The notes: generated from the letters alone by a model not told the origin. A stretch of 64,000 bases of DNA from Acanthosepion pharaonis (GCA_903632075.3 CAHIKZ030000954.1:2486904-2550903), one strand, 5' to 3'; positions 30,365-42,876 are shown, counted from the stretch's first letter. Program-made: numbers and translations.

Positions 30365-30753
30365 CAGTGTTTCTCAATCTTTTTTAAGCAATGGCACGCC
30401 TAGGAGCAAATGAAAATATCACAGAACACTTGGTAAAATTTTTAAAGGGTATACACTTAAATGTCATGAAATAAAACCATAGATTTAAAAAAATGCACGC
30501 ACAAATATGAACTTACTTCATTTCAATGTTTCAATTCAACTATTTGTGCAACTTAGTGTGAAAGCTGCGCCTGGTGTTTTTTTGTGATTTCTTCAATGTT
30601 TGGTCAAAGGTGAGATAAGCAGATCCTCATTTCTTTTTCAATTGAGTACCATTACTATTTCCACACACACATGCACACATATATATATATATATTATATA
30701 TATGTATGCTGTGACAATATTTCATGGCACACTAGTGTGGTTGAGAATCATTG
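30365..30753. mobile_element. hAT-type MITE
   Basis: Left end CAGTGTTTCTCAATC, right end GGTTGAGAATCATTG (inverse AATGATTCTCAACC). CAGTG.TTCTCAACC is a typical hAT terminus. GCAATGGCACGCCTA near the left and TTCATGGCACACTAG near the right extend the inversion. The flanks AACTTGTC and GTTTAGTC may be a decayed 8-bp target duplication. A TA microsatellite has grown inside (30680-30705). No transposase. Confidence 0.75.
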
Positions 30754-31244
30754 GTTTAGTCTGTGAACATTCAAAGACAAAGTTTCAAATTATAAAAAAC
30801 AAAAATCCAGCAAACCCTTTTATTTCAATCATCTTATTAATTTGTAACTCAAGTATAAGTAATCTGATAGTACTACTGTAGGTTACCCCACTTGACTTTA
30901 CTAAAATAAGTGTCGCTAGGGGATGCTCCTTAAGCCTATAAATAAGGAATGACATTTTCAGACATTCTCTTTTTCTCTAAGACAAGTTCTAGTCACACAT
31001 GATAAAAATGTGTCCCTCACTGGAGCACACACATGTTCACTTCACTTCTAATTCTCAGACTTTTCCCACGCAAACATTCTCTAGTTTAAATGTTTTCTTT
31101 GTCTATGTATATTTTTTGTTAATAGATACATTGTCATTTGTTTGTATATAGCTTTGTTGGTTTATTTATTACTTGGCACACATTAGAGTCTGCAATAATT
31201 GTTTGGGAAAAATATACCAGGAGAGATGTTTTCTAACTAAACTT
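30754..31244. other. Unassigned DNA
   Basis: No gene recognised. Confidence 0.4.
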
Positions 31245-31780
31245 GACTAGCATTCCTGCATGGTCTGGTACCCCTTCTGTTGATCTTGAGGTCCTAGACA
31301 AAATCCAGAGTCTGATAAGCAAATGTGATAGGTCCTGATCTGGCATCTTGTCTACATTCACTTTCTCACAGATGTTATGTGGCTTCCTTCTATCTTTTCT
31401 ACAAATATCTTGATGAAAACTGCTCTGATGAGCTACTTTCACTGGTAAGCTCAACTGCACCAATTTAAGCGTGCTACTAAGTTGGCATCTTGGTTCCACC
31501 CTTTCACTATCAAAACACTTAAATATAACTGCTACTACTCCAACAGCTTCTTCTCTTGCACTTCCTGCCAGTGGAACTCTCTTCCTCCTACTTGTTTCCC
31601 TGACAGCTATAATCTTTAAATATTCAAATGTAATGTCAGTTGACACCTGATGCCTTGATCCTGATCAGTGTCCTTCTCTATATCTCAAGCACCCCTCTTT
31701 ACTCTTGCTGTTACTCTCTGTAACCCCTTGTGTGCTCATGGCACTCCCACTTTGCTTGTTGTGAAATGCTTAAAAAAAAA
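31245..31780 (+). pseudogene. Jockey/CR1-type LINE 3' fragment, plus strand
   Basis: Translating from 31260 gives WSGTPSVDLEVLDKIQ, parallel to WSGAPSVCLSVLDKLQ in the LINE at 15241-18009. The 3' end CTGTAACCCCTTGTGTGCTC...CCCACTTTGCTTG then A-run matches that element's tail. Stops and frameshifts are frequent. A minus-strand frame here (31233-31646) is only its shadow. Confidence 0.85.
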
Positions 31781-31944
31781 CCCAAGCAAAATGGTGACCA
31801 CAATGTGTTATTTATTCACTGGAATGCAAAAACACACAAAACTATATAAACAAACTAAACTATGTATTGTTTAGATACTTTTCAAACCAAGAACCAGTGA
31901 AGAAAAACTTCAAACAACTTCTTTACCTACTGTATTACACACAC

Positions 31945-32302
31945 GGACACAAAAAAACTTTCAGTATCTGTCTATATTTCTGTGATGAGGTATTATGTAC
32001 ACTATTTACATTATTCGGACTATTGTCCTCATCTTTGTCAACATATTTATTACAACGTTTCGGCCGTTGTACACTCTGGCCTTCTTCAAGTGGTTGGAAT
32101 GTCGAACTGAACTCTTTATTTTGCTCACTGGAGTAGACTGTTCTAGTTCCATATTTAATATTTAATGGATGTCAGTTATCTCCTGTTAATTTCCCTCTTC
32201 ATGTTCTCCGCTGCCTTAACTGGGTATTGAACTCACACTCTTTGGGTCTTGTCACTGGATCTAACCAACGCCTTTATCCACTGTGCCATGTGTCCTTCAA
32301 CA
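31945..32302 (-). repeat. Complete-looking tRNA-headed SINE
   Basis: Minus strand: head GGACACATGGCACAGTGGAT (box A region), GTGTGAGTTCAATACCC (box B region), then body GGAACTAGAACAGTC, AGAAGGCCAGAGTGTACAAC, GGCCGAAACGTTG, GATGAGGACAATAGTCCG, AATAATGTAAATAG. The other copies are at 9590-10320 and 21245-21495. This copy still has both Pol III boxes. Confidence 0.85.
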
Positions 32303-34363
32303 AAAATAATTTACTCTTACAAATTTGTGATTGAACCTGATGTAAAGAGCAAAATTGCAAAACTCTAAAACATCTACATGACATAACTATCTGGACAAGA
32401 TATTCTCCAAGTCAGTAAATATTTTCAACATGTGTGAACCCAAAAAATCCCTAATAGCCATTACAATTACTACTTGGTTATCAGGTGAGCAACACTCCTC
32501 TCATCTCTACTGCCTTTTGCTTAACCCTTTCTTTCTCTTAAAATAATGCCCAATTCTTCCACCAGCAGACATCACAAAATTTTTTTTTTTCACCAAAATA
32601 AAAAGTAAGACTTTCATCTTACAAGTTTGAAGCACGCAAAAGCCCGGCTCATTTTCTTCAAGAATAACACTCAGAATTCACAAATAAACCTATGCGGACT
32701 ACATGAGTGAATACCACTCAAACACCATGGAAGTCAACTCTATTCTCAACTTTAACATATTTCTATTATGCTCAACAGATAAAGCATGAAATAATTCAAA
32801 GGTGACCCACTGACCTTTCACTCTTCAAAGATGTTAACATGAAAAAAACTATGGAATCTGCAAGTACTGTTTCATAGTACACAGAGATAGCTGTATCTCC
32901 AAGAAAAATAGATAATGCTCCCAGATATCTTCAAAAGTTCTCACAGAACATGCATTTGGCACTTTGTAGCAATTTCGTCAACATCAGCTCAGGAACTTTA
33001 CAAATCAAAGTTTCTATTAAAATTTTGTGCAACAAAATCATCCATACACAGCAAAACAAACAAGGCCTTGAAAACAAAATCAGTTCAATGGAAAACAATA
33101 ATTTTAATAACTGCTGCTGATTTCTCCCTTTCTACACTACTGACATATCTTCCAGAGTGTGCTACTTTCTGACCTACGAGAAAACACCACCCTGATGACA
33201 GTACTTCACACAAGTACATTTTTGTTGACATATTTATTCAGTAGGTAAAATTTGGGTCTATGAAGCACAAGAAGAAAATTTGGGGGTGTCTAATCCATCG
33301 GAATTTTATATGGTACATTTATATATAAAGTGATAAGAAAATTGCTGCAAAGGAGAAATAACCACATTTTACATTAAGGTACACCATAAAAAAAATAATC
33401 AACTATGTACCAATGAAAAATGCATATATAAAAAGAAAATTGAGAAATATAAACAGTTAGTTGCTAATATATCACCTGATGAGTGGATTGCTGGAGGGTC
33501 TGTCTACAAAACACTAGAGTCAGGATGCTAATGGTAATGTAGCAATATGATTTCTCACACATCCTTAGGAGATAAAAGGAAAAAGAATCTAAGTCAATTT
33601 AATGACCAGTGTTTCTTAGGAATCTTATCTTCATTCCATCTTTGAGTCAATTTTATGACCATGATTTTTCAGGAATCCTGTCTCCAGCCCACCTTTGAAT
33701 TGACAAACATAAAATTTTATTAGTGATTTTAGATAATGATAAAAGTAGATGCCTTTGAAAAAGTGACCACCCAAAAACAGAATGGGTGGTTTTCTTTTCC
33801 GAGACACAAGTGTATGATTAGGGTAGAGGGACATCAGCTAGTATCCATATAATGAGTCAGTCAGCAGTGAAAGAGGAATGGACCAGCAGTCAGAGAGGAA
33901 AGGGCCATCTGTGAATAAGTCACCAGTCACAGAGATGGTTAGGCACTGAGTGTAAGGGTCCTTTTTCCATGGTCAGGTGTTATTAAAATAGCAGGAGTTT
34001 CCCCTCTCAAAGTTTAAAGAAGACATTGTCGATTAAGTGAGAAATCATATTGTTTGCTATTTCCAAACCAGTGTTTTGAAAAGCATTTTTCATTATTCTT
34101 TGTTAAATTCAATCATGGCCAGTGTGACAAATCTGAATATAATGAGCTGGGTGTATATACATACAGCTGACTTTGGATGTCATCACAGCTTGTGCAGTGA
34201 TGTGTGGAAGAGCATTGTCACAGTAACACCAATCAGCTAAGTGATAAACTTTAAGTTTCATTAAAGATGACTGACTAAAAATATTTAATAAGAAGCTTAA
34301 TCATAGTACTTTATCAGTTGTCTTTAATGAAAGTTGTATAAAAGAGGAATTGCTGTTCAGATA

Positions 34364-34364
<1 letters not shown>
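32303..34364. other. Unassigned 2-kb block
   Basis: No recognised domain, RNA or element signature. The largest open frame, plus 32915-33172, has no homologue I know and no splice context. Confidence 0.4.
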
Positions 34365-34410
<46 letters not shown>

Positions 34411-34617
34411 AGAAAGAACAGTAATATTTACAATCCAGTGTTCTTAGTAATTATTTTTATTTTTAAAAAACAGTGCTCAATGCAAAACAGTAGAGCATAA
34501 TATAATTATTTTCTATTTTAAAAATATGCTTCCATCGCTACACAAAATTTTACTTTCTGTTTTGAAACATGGTAATTCCTGTGTAGCGATGGAAACATTT
34601 ATTTTTAAAATATAAAA

Positions 34618-34655
<38 letters not shown>
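34365..34655. repeat. Two TA tracts flanking a foldback MITE
   Basis: TA tracts at 34365-34410 and 34623-34655. Between them, 34501-34545 (TATAATTATTTTCTATTTTA ... TTCCATCGCTACACA) and 34581-34624 (TGTGTAGCGATGGAA ... AAAATAATTA) are inverse arms around a ~35-bp loop. Confidence 0.8.
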
Positions 34656-34659
<4 letters not shown>

Positions 34660-36339
34660 CACACATACACACTTCCTAATGAAGAAGCATTTATTTCATA
34701 CAAATATTTATTTTTTTAAAATATAATAATCTTTGTCTTTGGACTTAATTCCATAATTTATAGTCATACAGGTTGTACATTATACAGTGAAAATTTCAGA
34801 TTCCAAAAAATCTGAATGTGTCAGGACTGTTGATTTTTGGTACATGTTAAAATTTAGATGAAGGAAGACAATATAATTTGGATACAATTTTATTTCAATT
34901 ATGAGTAATGAAAAATTTTCTGTGAAAAAAAATGCTTAGGGTAAGAAAAGGACGGTAAAACAAAAACAATAATTAAATGTCTACAACACAAAAAACAAAA
35001 CATTGATTTTGTTCGAAAATTATTTAAAACCCAATTGTATAATTAAATAATGAAACCTGATGGTTTTCTTATAATGAGAATGTGCTATCATCAGTGAGAG
35101 TTTTTTTCAGTTAACTTTGTTAAGATATTAAAAAAATCTGATTAGTGATAAACATTAAAAAAATAGCTTTTAAATTCTCATGAATTCAGTCATGTTATTT
35201 GAAAAGTAAAAACTTTCCTGTTAGAAATGAAAATATAATAATAGTAAAAGTTTTAAGGGAGACAATCCAAGCAAGATTCTGTCATTTGACTGTTTATCAT
35301 TTTCAAAGAAACCCAATGAGGCTTGAGCTTAACAAACAAATGTATGGTTGAGCAAGACATTAATCTAGGTTTAACATAACCTAGTTTGGCATGAGGCTAT
35401 AAAACTGGAGTAACCAGTGAAGATTAGTTTCTAGTGAGGTATGCAAAACATGACCATCTAATAAACTAAACATTTTCAGCATCCTTTAGTGAGAAATTTG
35501 ACTACACAGCAGTTTTGCAGTCGTTTGAAGAAATGTTAAGAAATTGTGAAAAATAACTGAGGCATTAAAACCAACCAACTGAAAAGATAGATTTTTTTTA
35601 ACCTGTTCTTGATTGGACCAAGAACTTTTCCAGCATCTACTTGTATAAAACAAATATGTGGTGCAGTTCAATTTATATTACAATCTGGTGTGATGTGCAA
35701 ATTTTTGGGATAACAACTGAGACATTTTTCTATTTAATGAACAATTTAGTTTATGCCAAATTGACTGATAAACTCCTACAACAAAAAAATTCACAAATTG
35801 CCATATTAGTAAAACACGCACTCTCTTAAATTTTTCCAAAAAAAAATTCAACCTTAGCGTTGCGACTGCACGCTCCAAAAGTTTGTATCCATTAACAATA
35901 ACACATTTCAAAAACAAACAAAAAAAAAAACTAAACAAAAAAACATATTTCGATTCGTATTTAATTTTTTCGTCTCAGATACTACCTGGATTTTACTAAA
36001 AACAAAATAATTTCCATGCCTGAGGATGACTGAATGTACAGTTGAAAGTACTTGCGTATAAAAAATGACCTTATACAGCTTATAATTATTAAAAACAAGG
36101 ATCCTAACATTCATTGAGTGATTTGTAGGTTAATGCAACTTTAAAATTTTGTTTGCGAAAGGATTTCGCCATTTTATATCATTAACTTTAATAATCTACT
36201 TTTTGTATGAATGGTTCATTGTATAAAACAGTATATTTTTGTATATAAATTTTCTATATGTAACTATTTTTATTGCATATACAGAAACTAACACTTACAT
36301 GAGGCGGATGAGTGGCCCTTTGGTCCTAAGTAAAAAGTA
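34656..36339. other. Unassigned AT-rich DNA
   Basis: No gene or repeat recognised. Short open frames have no supporting context. Confidence 0.4.
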
Positions 36340-36375
36340 CACAGATACTACACTGATCTCAGGCAGAAGTTCCAA
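36340..36375 (-). pseudogene. Possible U2 snRNA-derived fragment
   Basis: The minus strand reads CTGAGATCAGTGTAGTATCT then GTGTAC, close to the U2 segment CTAAGATCAAGTGTAGTATC then TGTTCT. The match is short, so this is tentative. Confidence 0.5.
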
Positions 36376-36669
36376 TCCATATATAAATAACCCCTTCATT
36401 TTTCACAGGCATTATGCTAATATTCTAATAAAAAGCTAACAAATAATGTAGTTTGGGGAGAGAGGGGCGAAGAAAAACAATAAAAAAGAGGATCAGGTGG
36501 GGTGTTTGCAAACAGAAACAGAAGTGCCCCTTTGTTAATTTCCAACTTTATTTACATATTATTTACAGTTAAAAAAAAGCTTTACTGCAGGAGATTAATT
36601 AACATGTCAAAGAATTTTCCTCGGTTTTCTGTGTTCATTTTCAGAACTGAAAAGAAAAAGAAAGAAATA

Positions 36670-36734
36670 TTGAATTGTCATCATGAATAACTGTCAGACA
36701 GAATAGGACACAGTTATTCATGGTGACAATTCAA
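36670..36734. ncRNA. 65-nt near-perfect hairpin, pre-miRNA-like or MITE core
   Basis: Arms 36670-36694 and 36710-36734 pair over 25 bp with a single G-U and no mismatch (TTGAATTGTCATCATGAATA... against ...ATGGTGACAATTCAA) around a 15-nt loop. Weaker A/T pairing extends the stem outward by about ten positions. Stem and loop sizes suit a microRNA precursor. A palindromic MITE is equally possible, and expression cannot be judged from the sequence. Confidence 0.5.
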
Positions 36735-36979
36735 CAATTTTTTTCTTTTGCTGTTTATTTATAAATTGGGAATATCTGATCTCGCCAGAGAACAAAGACA
36801 TCTGTCACCTAAAACAGTGGGGAATGGGGATTAGAAAATAAATGTGGGGCTAAAAGGAGGGACCTATACACTTGCATGCTTTAGCTAGTTTTGACAAAGT
36901 AGGTCAAAAGACTGACAAACAATAAAAAATCTACCTTAAACCAGGTCTAGAACGACTGATGTTTCGGTGAGCGGCTCAA

Positions 36980-37760
36980 AAGTAGCGTCCAACAACCACT
37001 CCAGGTCAGCACCTTTCACACGCACCAAGCACGAAACTCTCACCCAATATTTGCCGAATTTCAATGAAGAAAGATGCACCTGATCTTAACTTTAAGCTGA
37101 TTCTTAAAGAAAGAGACCAGATTAGAAGAGAGCTTCTCGCCTCCGTGAAACTCTTTCTGTCTTGTTGTCTACACAACCATTCACAATGCCAAGCAGACAC
37201 AAGAGTAAGTGCTGCTGGTCCTTTGACATTGGCGGCACCACATTGGCACAAACAGAACTGGCTTCTAAGACAAAAAACTTTCCGCCCAAGATACAAACCA
37301 TGTAGCTTTCAATCAGCCTACACAACGGATGTACGACACTGCAGTGGAAGAAGGCGTGCGCAATGCACTCTTCCCAGTCACCGCAGCGCATCATAAGGCT
37401 GTTGGCTTGCATTTGGGTGAGTGGGAGAGGGTTCCTTTCTCTGGGCTCTTCAGCTGGACGGATTGGCCCCTAAAGATACTCGATATCTGATTCGGGCCCG
37501 GCCTTCAGCTGGATACTAACTGGTCGGAGGTTCGGAAGATCGAGGAAGCAGTGCATCTGTGGACTCGAAGGAATCTATCCTTAAAATGGAGGGCAGAAGT
37601 TGTGCATTTTGCACAACTATCTGATACTCCTTTACTGGCTCTCTGTTATTCCAATCCCGTCTACCGAATGACAAAATTTCATTGAATATTGATTTTTCGA
37701 TTTTCTTTGGAGAGGGAAGGCTCATCTGGTACATCATGAGGTCTGCTGTCTCCATCCTGC
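36980..37760 (-). pseudogene. LINE ORF2 C-terminal fragment (Tx1/L1-like, zf-RVT type)
   Basis: Minus-strand frames 37122-37412 and 37006-37296 hold CGDWEECIAHAFFHCSVVHP, LILGGKFFVLEASSVC-like text, NVVPP and HLLLCLLG, separated by a frameshift. C..WEE...HAFF.C.V..P is the typical zinc-binding tail after reverse transcriptase in Tx1/L1-like LINEs. The frame 37516-37755 upstream (FNEILSFGRRDWNNREPV) may be the preceding part. Family call from memory; moderate. Confidence 0.55.
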
Positions 37761-38240
37761 AGAAGGCGGTCTAGGTATGCCCAACATTGAGACTGGTCAA
37801 CATACGCTGCACCTGAATTTCCAACAACGGATGTGTACCGAAGATGGGGAGGAGGAGGGTCGAATTCTGGAAGGAAGACGCTCGCTGATTTTTCCCGTCT
37901 CTGCTAAGTGTGCATATGGGAGAGGTGGAGGCAAACCGAACGCCTCAAGACGAATGTCCGTTTTATGGGGAATGTCACAATGCGCTGTGCTGACTCTTAC
38001 AGGGGAAGAATCGCCTCTCTGACACCCAGGCATTGTCTCAGAAGGCATTATATCAAGTGTGATTGAGGGTGGAAGCCAAAGGCAAACTCCAGGACGAGCT
38101 CGGTCTTACGAATAAGGAATTTTGCACCATCCTGCCTTGGGCATCCAAGTTGAAATGTCTCAAAAATGACAAGGCATCAATCACCTGGCTGGTGTTGCAA
38201 GGGGTTATCTGGGTCAACATGAAACTTTACACAGTGGAGA
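37761..38240. other. Coding-like stretch of unknown origin
   Basis: Base composition is richer in G+C than the surroundings, and open frames run on both strands (plus 37777-38022, plus 38063-38269). WASKLKCLKNDKASITWLVL in the latter looks protein-like, but I cannot assign it. Probably more of a retroelement. Confidence 0.35.
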
Positions 38241-38830
38241 TGATAAATAATGTGTTACAAACTACTTGAGAGAGCAATTTGTATTTATTCACACAAGGAA
38301 GTCAGGTTGTGATACAAGTCAGTTTAATGTGGGGAGCTCAAGCACGTACACTCGAGCAAGGAAAATTCTAAAAATCGGGCAAGGAAAATTCTCCAAGCCC
38401 ATGCAACCATTGGCCTGCACTGATCCCTCTCTCTAGTGCAATGAGAGGGCACAGCCTTCCCTAGGGCTGGCACCTCTCTGTATAATGTTCCTCAGTTGCA
38501 ACTCTGTCCTTTGACAGAGCCATCCCTGAGCACACTCTGCTCAAAGACGGAGACGCACCTGAGCGATGATAAATAGGGTGTTACAAACTACTGGAGAGAG
38601 CAATTTTTATTTACTTGACTCCCCACTGAGCCAGGGTGTGACACAAGGTAAGTTTTTAATGTGGGGACTCGAGTGTCGTTCCGCGGGCTGTTGATCATAA
38701 GCTGGTCTATGATAGTCATAGCTGTGATACTACCAGTGCAGGGACGGATCCCTGCACCCGATAAATATCAATGTGTTATAAACCACTCAAGAGAGCAATA
38801 ATATTTATTGCACAATATTTTGTACAAATG
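38241..38830 (+). repeat. Three direct copies of a retroelement-end-like motif
   Basis: GATAAATA...TGTGTTACAAACTACTTGAGAGAGCAATTT-type blocks start at 38242, 38568 and 38760. Each is followed by TATTTA and a TGTGA/GTGGCACAAGG box. Spacings (about 326 and 192 bp) differ, so these are stacked ends of related insertions rather than a regular satellite. Confidence 0.6.
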
Positions 38831-40194
38831 TGGCACAAGGCCAGAAGGAGGAATGGGGAAAAAGATGGTCATCTTCTGTCTTACCGTATAACTTAGCTAG
38901 CCACAAACACTGACCCAAATGTACAACAATATTCCTTCCACCAAAACAATACATTCTTATTTACCCCATCCACCATAATGCTTCAGAAACTCTGTGAAAT
39001 CCTAACTGGTCCCCATATATACAATTCATTGTCTGTGGGGGAAGGGGAATGACACAAGAGAGCAATTTACAAACTAAAACCTCAATATCTGTATTATATA
39101 TTATCTACTTCTAGGCAATATCAGGTTTAAATGATATGCATATTGATTTAAAAAAATATTTCATTAATTAACTATCCTTCGTTACTGTTCTTTTATTTGA
39201 GGATTGTTTTGATTTTCATATCAAAAATAGTTTTGTTTAGGAATATCGTCTTATATTGTGCAGAAAAGTTTTTGAAATTTGCATTTTACTTGGCCATCAA
39301 CAAGTTGGCATCTATTCGTAAAACTTTCCTTAACTATATCAAGCCAATTTATGAATGAAATGTTCATTTAAAATTTTTGTTTCAAAGATTTCATGTAGTG
39401 AATATATCTTACTTTTTTGAAGCGATAATGAGTGGGCAAAGCCTGCTAGTGTTATATAAACAACAGTTAATAAATTATATATTTTATAGAATACTAATTG
39501 AATGTGAATTTGTCAGTTCATAAATAATTGTCTTGAGAACAGACCAGCCTTTCGAGAAAAAAAAGTAATGGCCCTTTTCTAAAAAAAAGTACAATTACTG
39601 TGTTTGCCAGCCTACTGGACACAGATTTAAAAAAAATGTACCAAAAATTACCCTGCATCCAATACAGCAGTATCATGAATGAGAAAGACATGAAGACCAA
39701 TGAATAAAATGGAGTTCACCAGGAAGCAGTGCATGCATAGAGCTCAGCTTTGAAACTAGGACTTCTGGAAGTGAACAAACATTATATCAATAAAAATATC
39801 CCTGAAAAATTAACCCAAGAAAAAAATTATGGAATTGCACAATATTTTGATGCTTGTTTTGTAGAAATACCAGATTTTATATAAATATTTGCTTTGACTG
39901 GCATATTCCTGTTTGATTTGGGTGTGTGTTTTGCTGATATACAGGTATTAGAATTTGCTTTTATGTATATATGGCATTGGATTTCATTTATCGACAAATA
40001 CCATATTTCTGTTTCTTTGCCTCTTACCATATTTACCAGTGTTCACTAATACTAATAGATTTCTTAGTAGCTATTAGGAATTTAATGTACGTGCAGGTGT
40101 TGCTTCCTGAAAAACAACTGAAACAATTTTTAATAAATGCATGATGAAATGTACTAAAATTCTTCTTTTCCAAAAAATGTCCAGGTGGTCATGG
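38831..40194. other. Unassigned AT-rich DNA
   Basis: No gene recognised. A minus-strand frame at 39827-40030 is Lys/Ser/Thr-rich and uninformative. Confidence 0.4.
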
Positions 40195-41240
40195 TCTCAG
40201 CGCCAGCGCCAATATGGGACGTCCACTGGTCGCGACGTCAATATATGACACTGCGCCGTCGGCCCGTGGTCAACTCCCAGTTGTGGCACGAAGCCGTAAG
40301 GTTTCTTCCACCAGCGTTTTGGGGTTGACTCCTTGTCGCTGCCACCGGCTTGTGTCCCGGTCGATCTGGTCGTTTCCGGTTCGATACCAACTTTGTCGTT
40401 CTCAGCTAGCCTCCAACGCTTGGTCACCGAAGTAACTGCTTTGATCTCAAGTCTAACCTACCCACGTTGTGACTTTGATCTTAGGTAGACGAAATCAATC
40501 AGGTGTCGGGCCGTAGAGGAAGCTGAATCCGGGCTAAAGGTGATACCGCGCAAGCATAAGTAAAAAATAATAATAAAACAAACTCAAGAGGTTCAAATAT
40601 GTTGAGAAATAACAATTAACTTTATCTGTTGAATATAGGAGTGTGTTTCTCTCCCGGCCCGTTTCTATGGATTCGTGAAACTTTTTGTGTTTTTTAAGCG
40701 AGTTATGGTATCTTAAGTCGTTCGTCAATAAAAACTTGCTTTTGGTAGGAAGACTGTCGAAAAGGACGTGGAAATCTTTCGGCAAGCTTCTGCGAGGCTG
40801 GTCTCCAACTGCAACTCCGAACTCTCTTGAAACTCTGCCGAAAAAACACTCTCCAGCTGCCTCGAGACGTTTGTTTATATGGACACTGACCAACTCCGGG
40901 GTGGGGCCTGTCGTGGTTTGGGTTCTTTGACAATTCTTAATTCCCACGAGAATTCTCTTTGTTCTTAGGCCAGGAAAATTAGTTACTTCCCATTTTTGGA
41001 AGATTAATCACTTTCCACTTCGGGGTTCCTCCCTCGTCCATGAGGGAAGGTCGGAGGAGAGTTATCCTCCTAGACTTTTCCTCTCTCACATTGGTATCTC
41101 ATACCAATCCCCTCAATGGGTGTTAACAACTTCTCCGACTTTCTCATACATTCACCTCCGCCTATCACCCATGCTACCAGTTAGCCAATGATCTCTCAGC
41201 AATGTGGGCGTGGCTAGACTGGCCCTCTTAGAATTATTAT
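40195..41240. other. GC/CpG-richer block, possible LTR remnant
   Basis: 40195-40560 and 40640-41230 are clearly richer in CpG (CGCGACGTC, GTCGCTGCC, CTCGAGACG) than the surroundings. The minus frame 40197-40427 and the frames at 40534-40947 match nothing I know. Sudden composition change and lack of splice structure suggest an inserted element, perhaps an LTR. No termini were found. Confidence 0.35.
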
Positions 41241-42239
41241 CGAAAATTTTGTTTATAAAATCATTTTTCTCTTTTTCTTTTTCCTTCGACCAAAATATTT
41301 ACAATTCCCAGATTGCCAATTAATTCTTTATCACATCCCAAATTCATTTAGTCAACTTTTTAACTGGGTGGTCGTGTTTACCTGATAATTAAATTCTTTA
41401 TTTTTCTCATGTCTTAAAATTCTCTTATCACCAGATGCTCATTTTTGAGACAACAGTTTGAATAAGCAATAATAATGATCCCTTTTCGACTCTCTTTTTT
41501 TCATATCAAGATTCGTACATAGACCAGATGGCTTCCCGCGCTGGAATCAGGAATTAAAGTCAAATGATATCTCTGAAAGGTAATCAATGGCCACTCTCTA
41601 GGGTGGTCTCAAGCTGAAATTTTTTCATGGCCGCATGCGTCAGTTGACTTTGTTTATCTTTCAGAATTCTGTTTCATTTGCGCGTCACTCCATTATCGTG
41701 ACATTAATTAATTTGACAGAATCACAGTCTCGCTTTTTCTTACTGATTTTCTGTCTTTTGCGAAAAGTTTCTTCCTTTTGTAAATAAAATAAATTCTTCT
41801 TTTTTTTTTAATATCGCTCAGTCTATCTTTCGGTATAGCTCTTTCTCGCCTTAAGTATTTCCCGTTTTTAATTTCTATAGTTAATTAGTTAGCCGATTAC
41901 CATAGCTAAATAGTGTCACACAGGTAATTAAATCTTACCTCACTTCTATTAAAAAGTACCAATAGAATAATTCGTACTAATGCTTTAAGTGTTCCTTTAT
42001 GATTCGTGAGAATGTCACATAAAGGTAAGGTTATAATTTTGATTTTATTTGGTTGCGATGTTTCCTCTAAATATTTTATTCTGCCAAAATCTGGATGTGA
42101 ACAATAGACCGGCAAATACGGTAAATAAAGTCTGTCCTGCTATTCAAGTGTCCATTTTAATTCGATAATATTAGCAATAGGTTGCAGTTTCGAAACAAAA
42201 ATCTTTTTTTAATATTTTATAAATTTGTATAATGATTGA
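41241..42239. other. Unassigned DNA
   Basis: Nothing recognised. The minus frame 41906-42115 is an orphan open frame. Confidence 0.4.
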
Positions 42240-42480
42240 ATGTGCAGGCGGTGTAATGATTAAAGCTGGGAAAAAGAAATTGGCAAGCCAAGTTCAAAAT
42301 CAGTTCAAGTTCATTATACTCACTTTCACACTTTCCTTTGGGAAAGATAAAAATCCATCTCTTCTTCCCTCATCTATGGGTTAAATAGCATGGCAGACGG
42401 GTCTCTTTAGCCATGGTTGGCAACTGGTTTATGAGAAGAGTCAATTCTGAATTCAAAACTCAGCAACCTGAAGCTGTACA
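42240..42480 (+). repeat. tRNA-headed SINE sharing its body with the 5S-headed copy
   Basis: Head: GCAGGCGGTGTAATGATTAA (box A region) and CAAGTTCAAAATC (box B region). Body 42308-42395: GTTCATTATACTCACTTTC, CCTTTGGGAAAG, CATCTATGGGTTAA, shared with 29590-29680. Confidence 0.75.
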
Positions 42481-42876
42481 ATGATGGTTAGATATGTTGG
42501 GGGTTGTAGATACTATGTCAGTAAAACAAAAACATAATAGATTTCGACAAATATAAATGATTTCCCTGGAGATCGATTATCTCAAATACTGTTGAAACCA
42601 ACAGACACTGGCCGTAAGGAAAGTGATTTTAATTTTGGCAAAAAAGAAATTAATTTGCAAAAATCAACCTTTTGTTGTTAGAGACAAGAATAGAATTTTT
42701 GTCAATTTAGTGTGATGAGTGAAATTATTTTTTTGTCTTAAATCAAATCTCATAAGCCACATTTTTTTTAAACATCTGATGCCAGTCACTGCTTGTATTT
42801 AGACTTTAATTTTAAAAGCTCAACTTAGTTCTAAAATCACACTCTTTAAAAAACAATGGTTTTATTACAGTTACTG
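42481..42876. other. Unassigned DNA
   Basis: No feature recognised. Confidence 0.4.

Noticed and set aside
31233..31646. 137-codon minus-strand frame
   Set aside because: The plus strand here is a recognisable LINE C-terminal fragment; the minus frame is its shadow.
40195..41240. CpG-island promoter of an unseen gene
   Set aside because: No exon with splice sites or recognisable protein is found on either side; an inserted element explains the composition shift as well.
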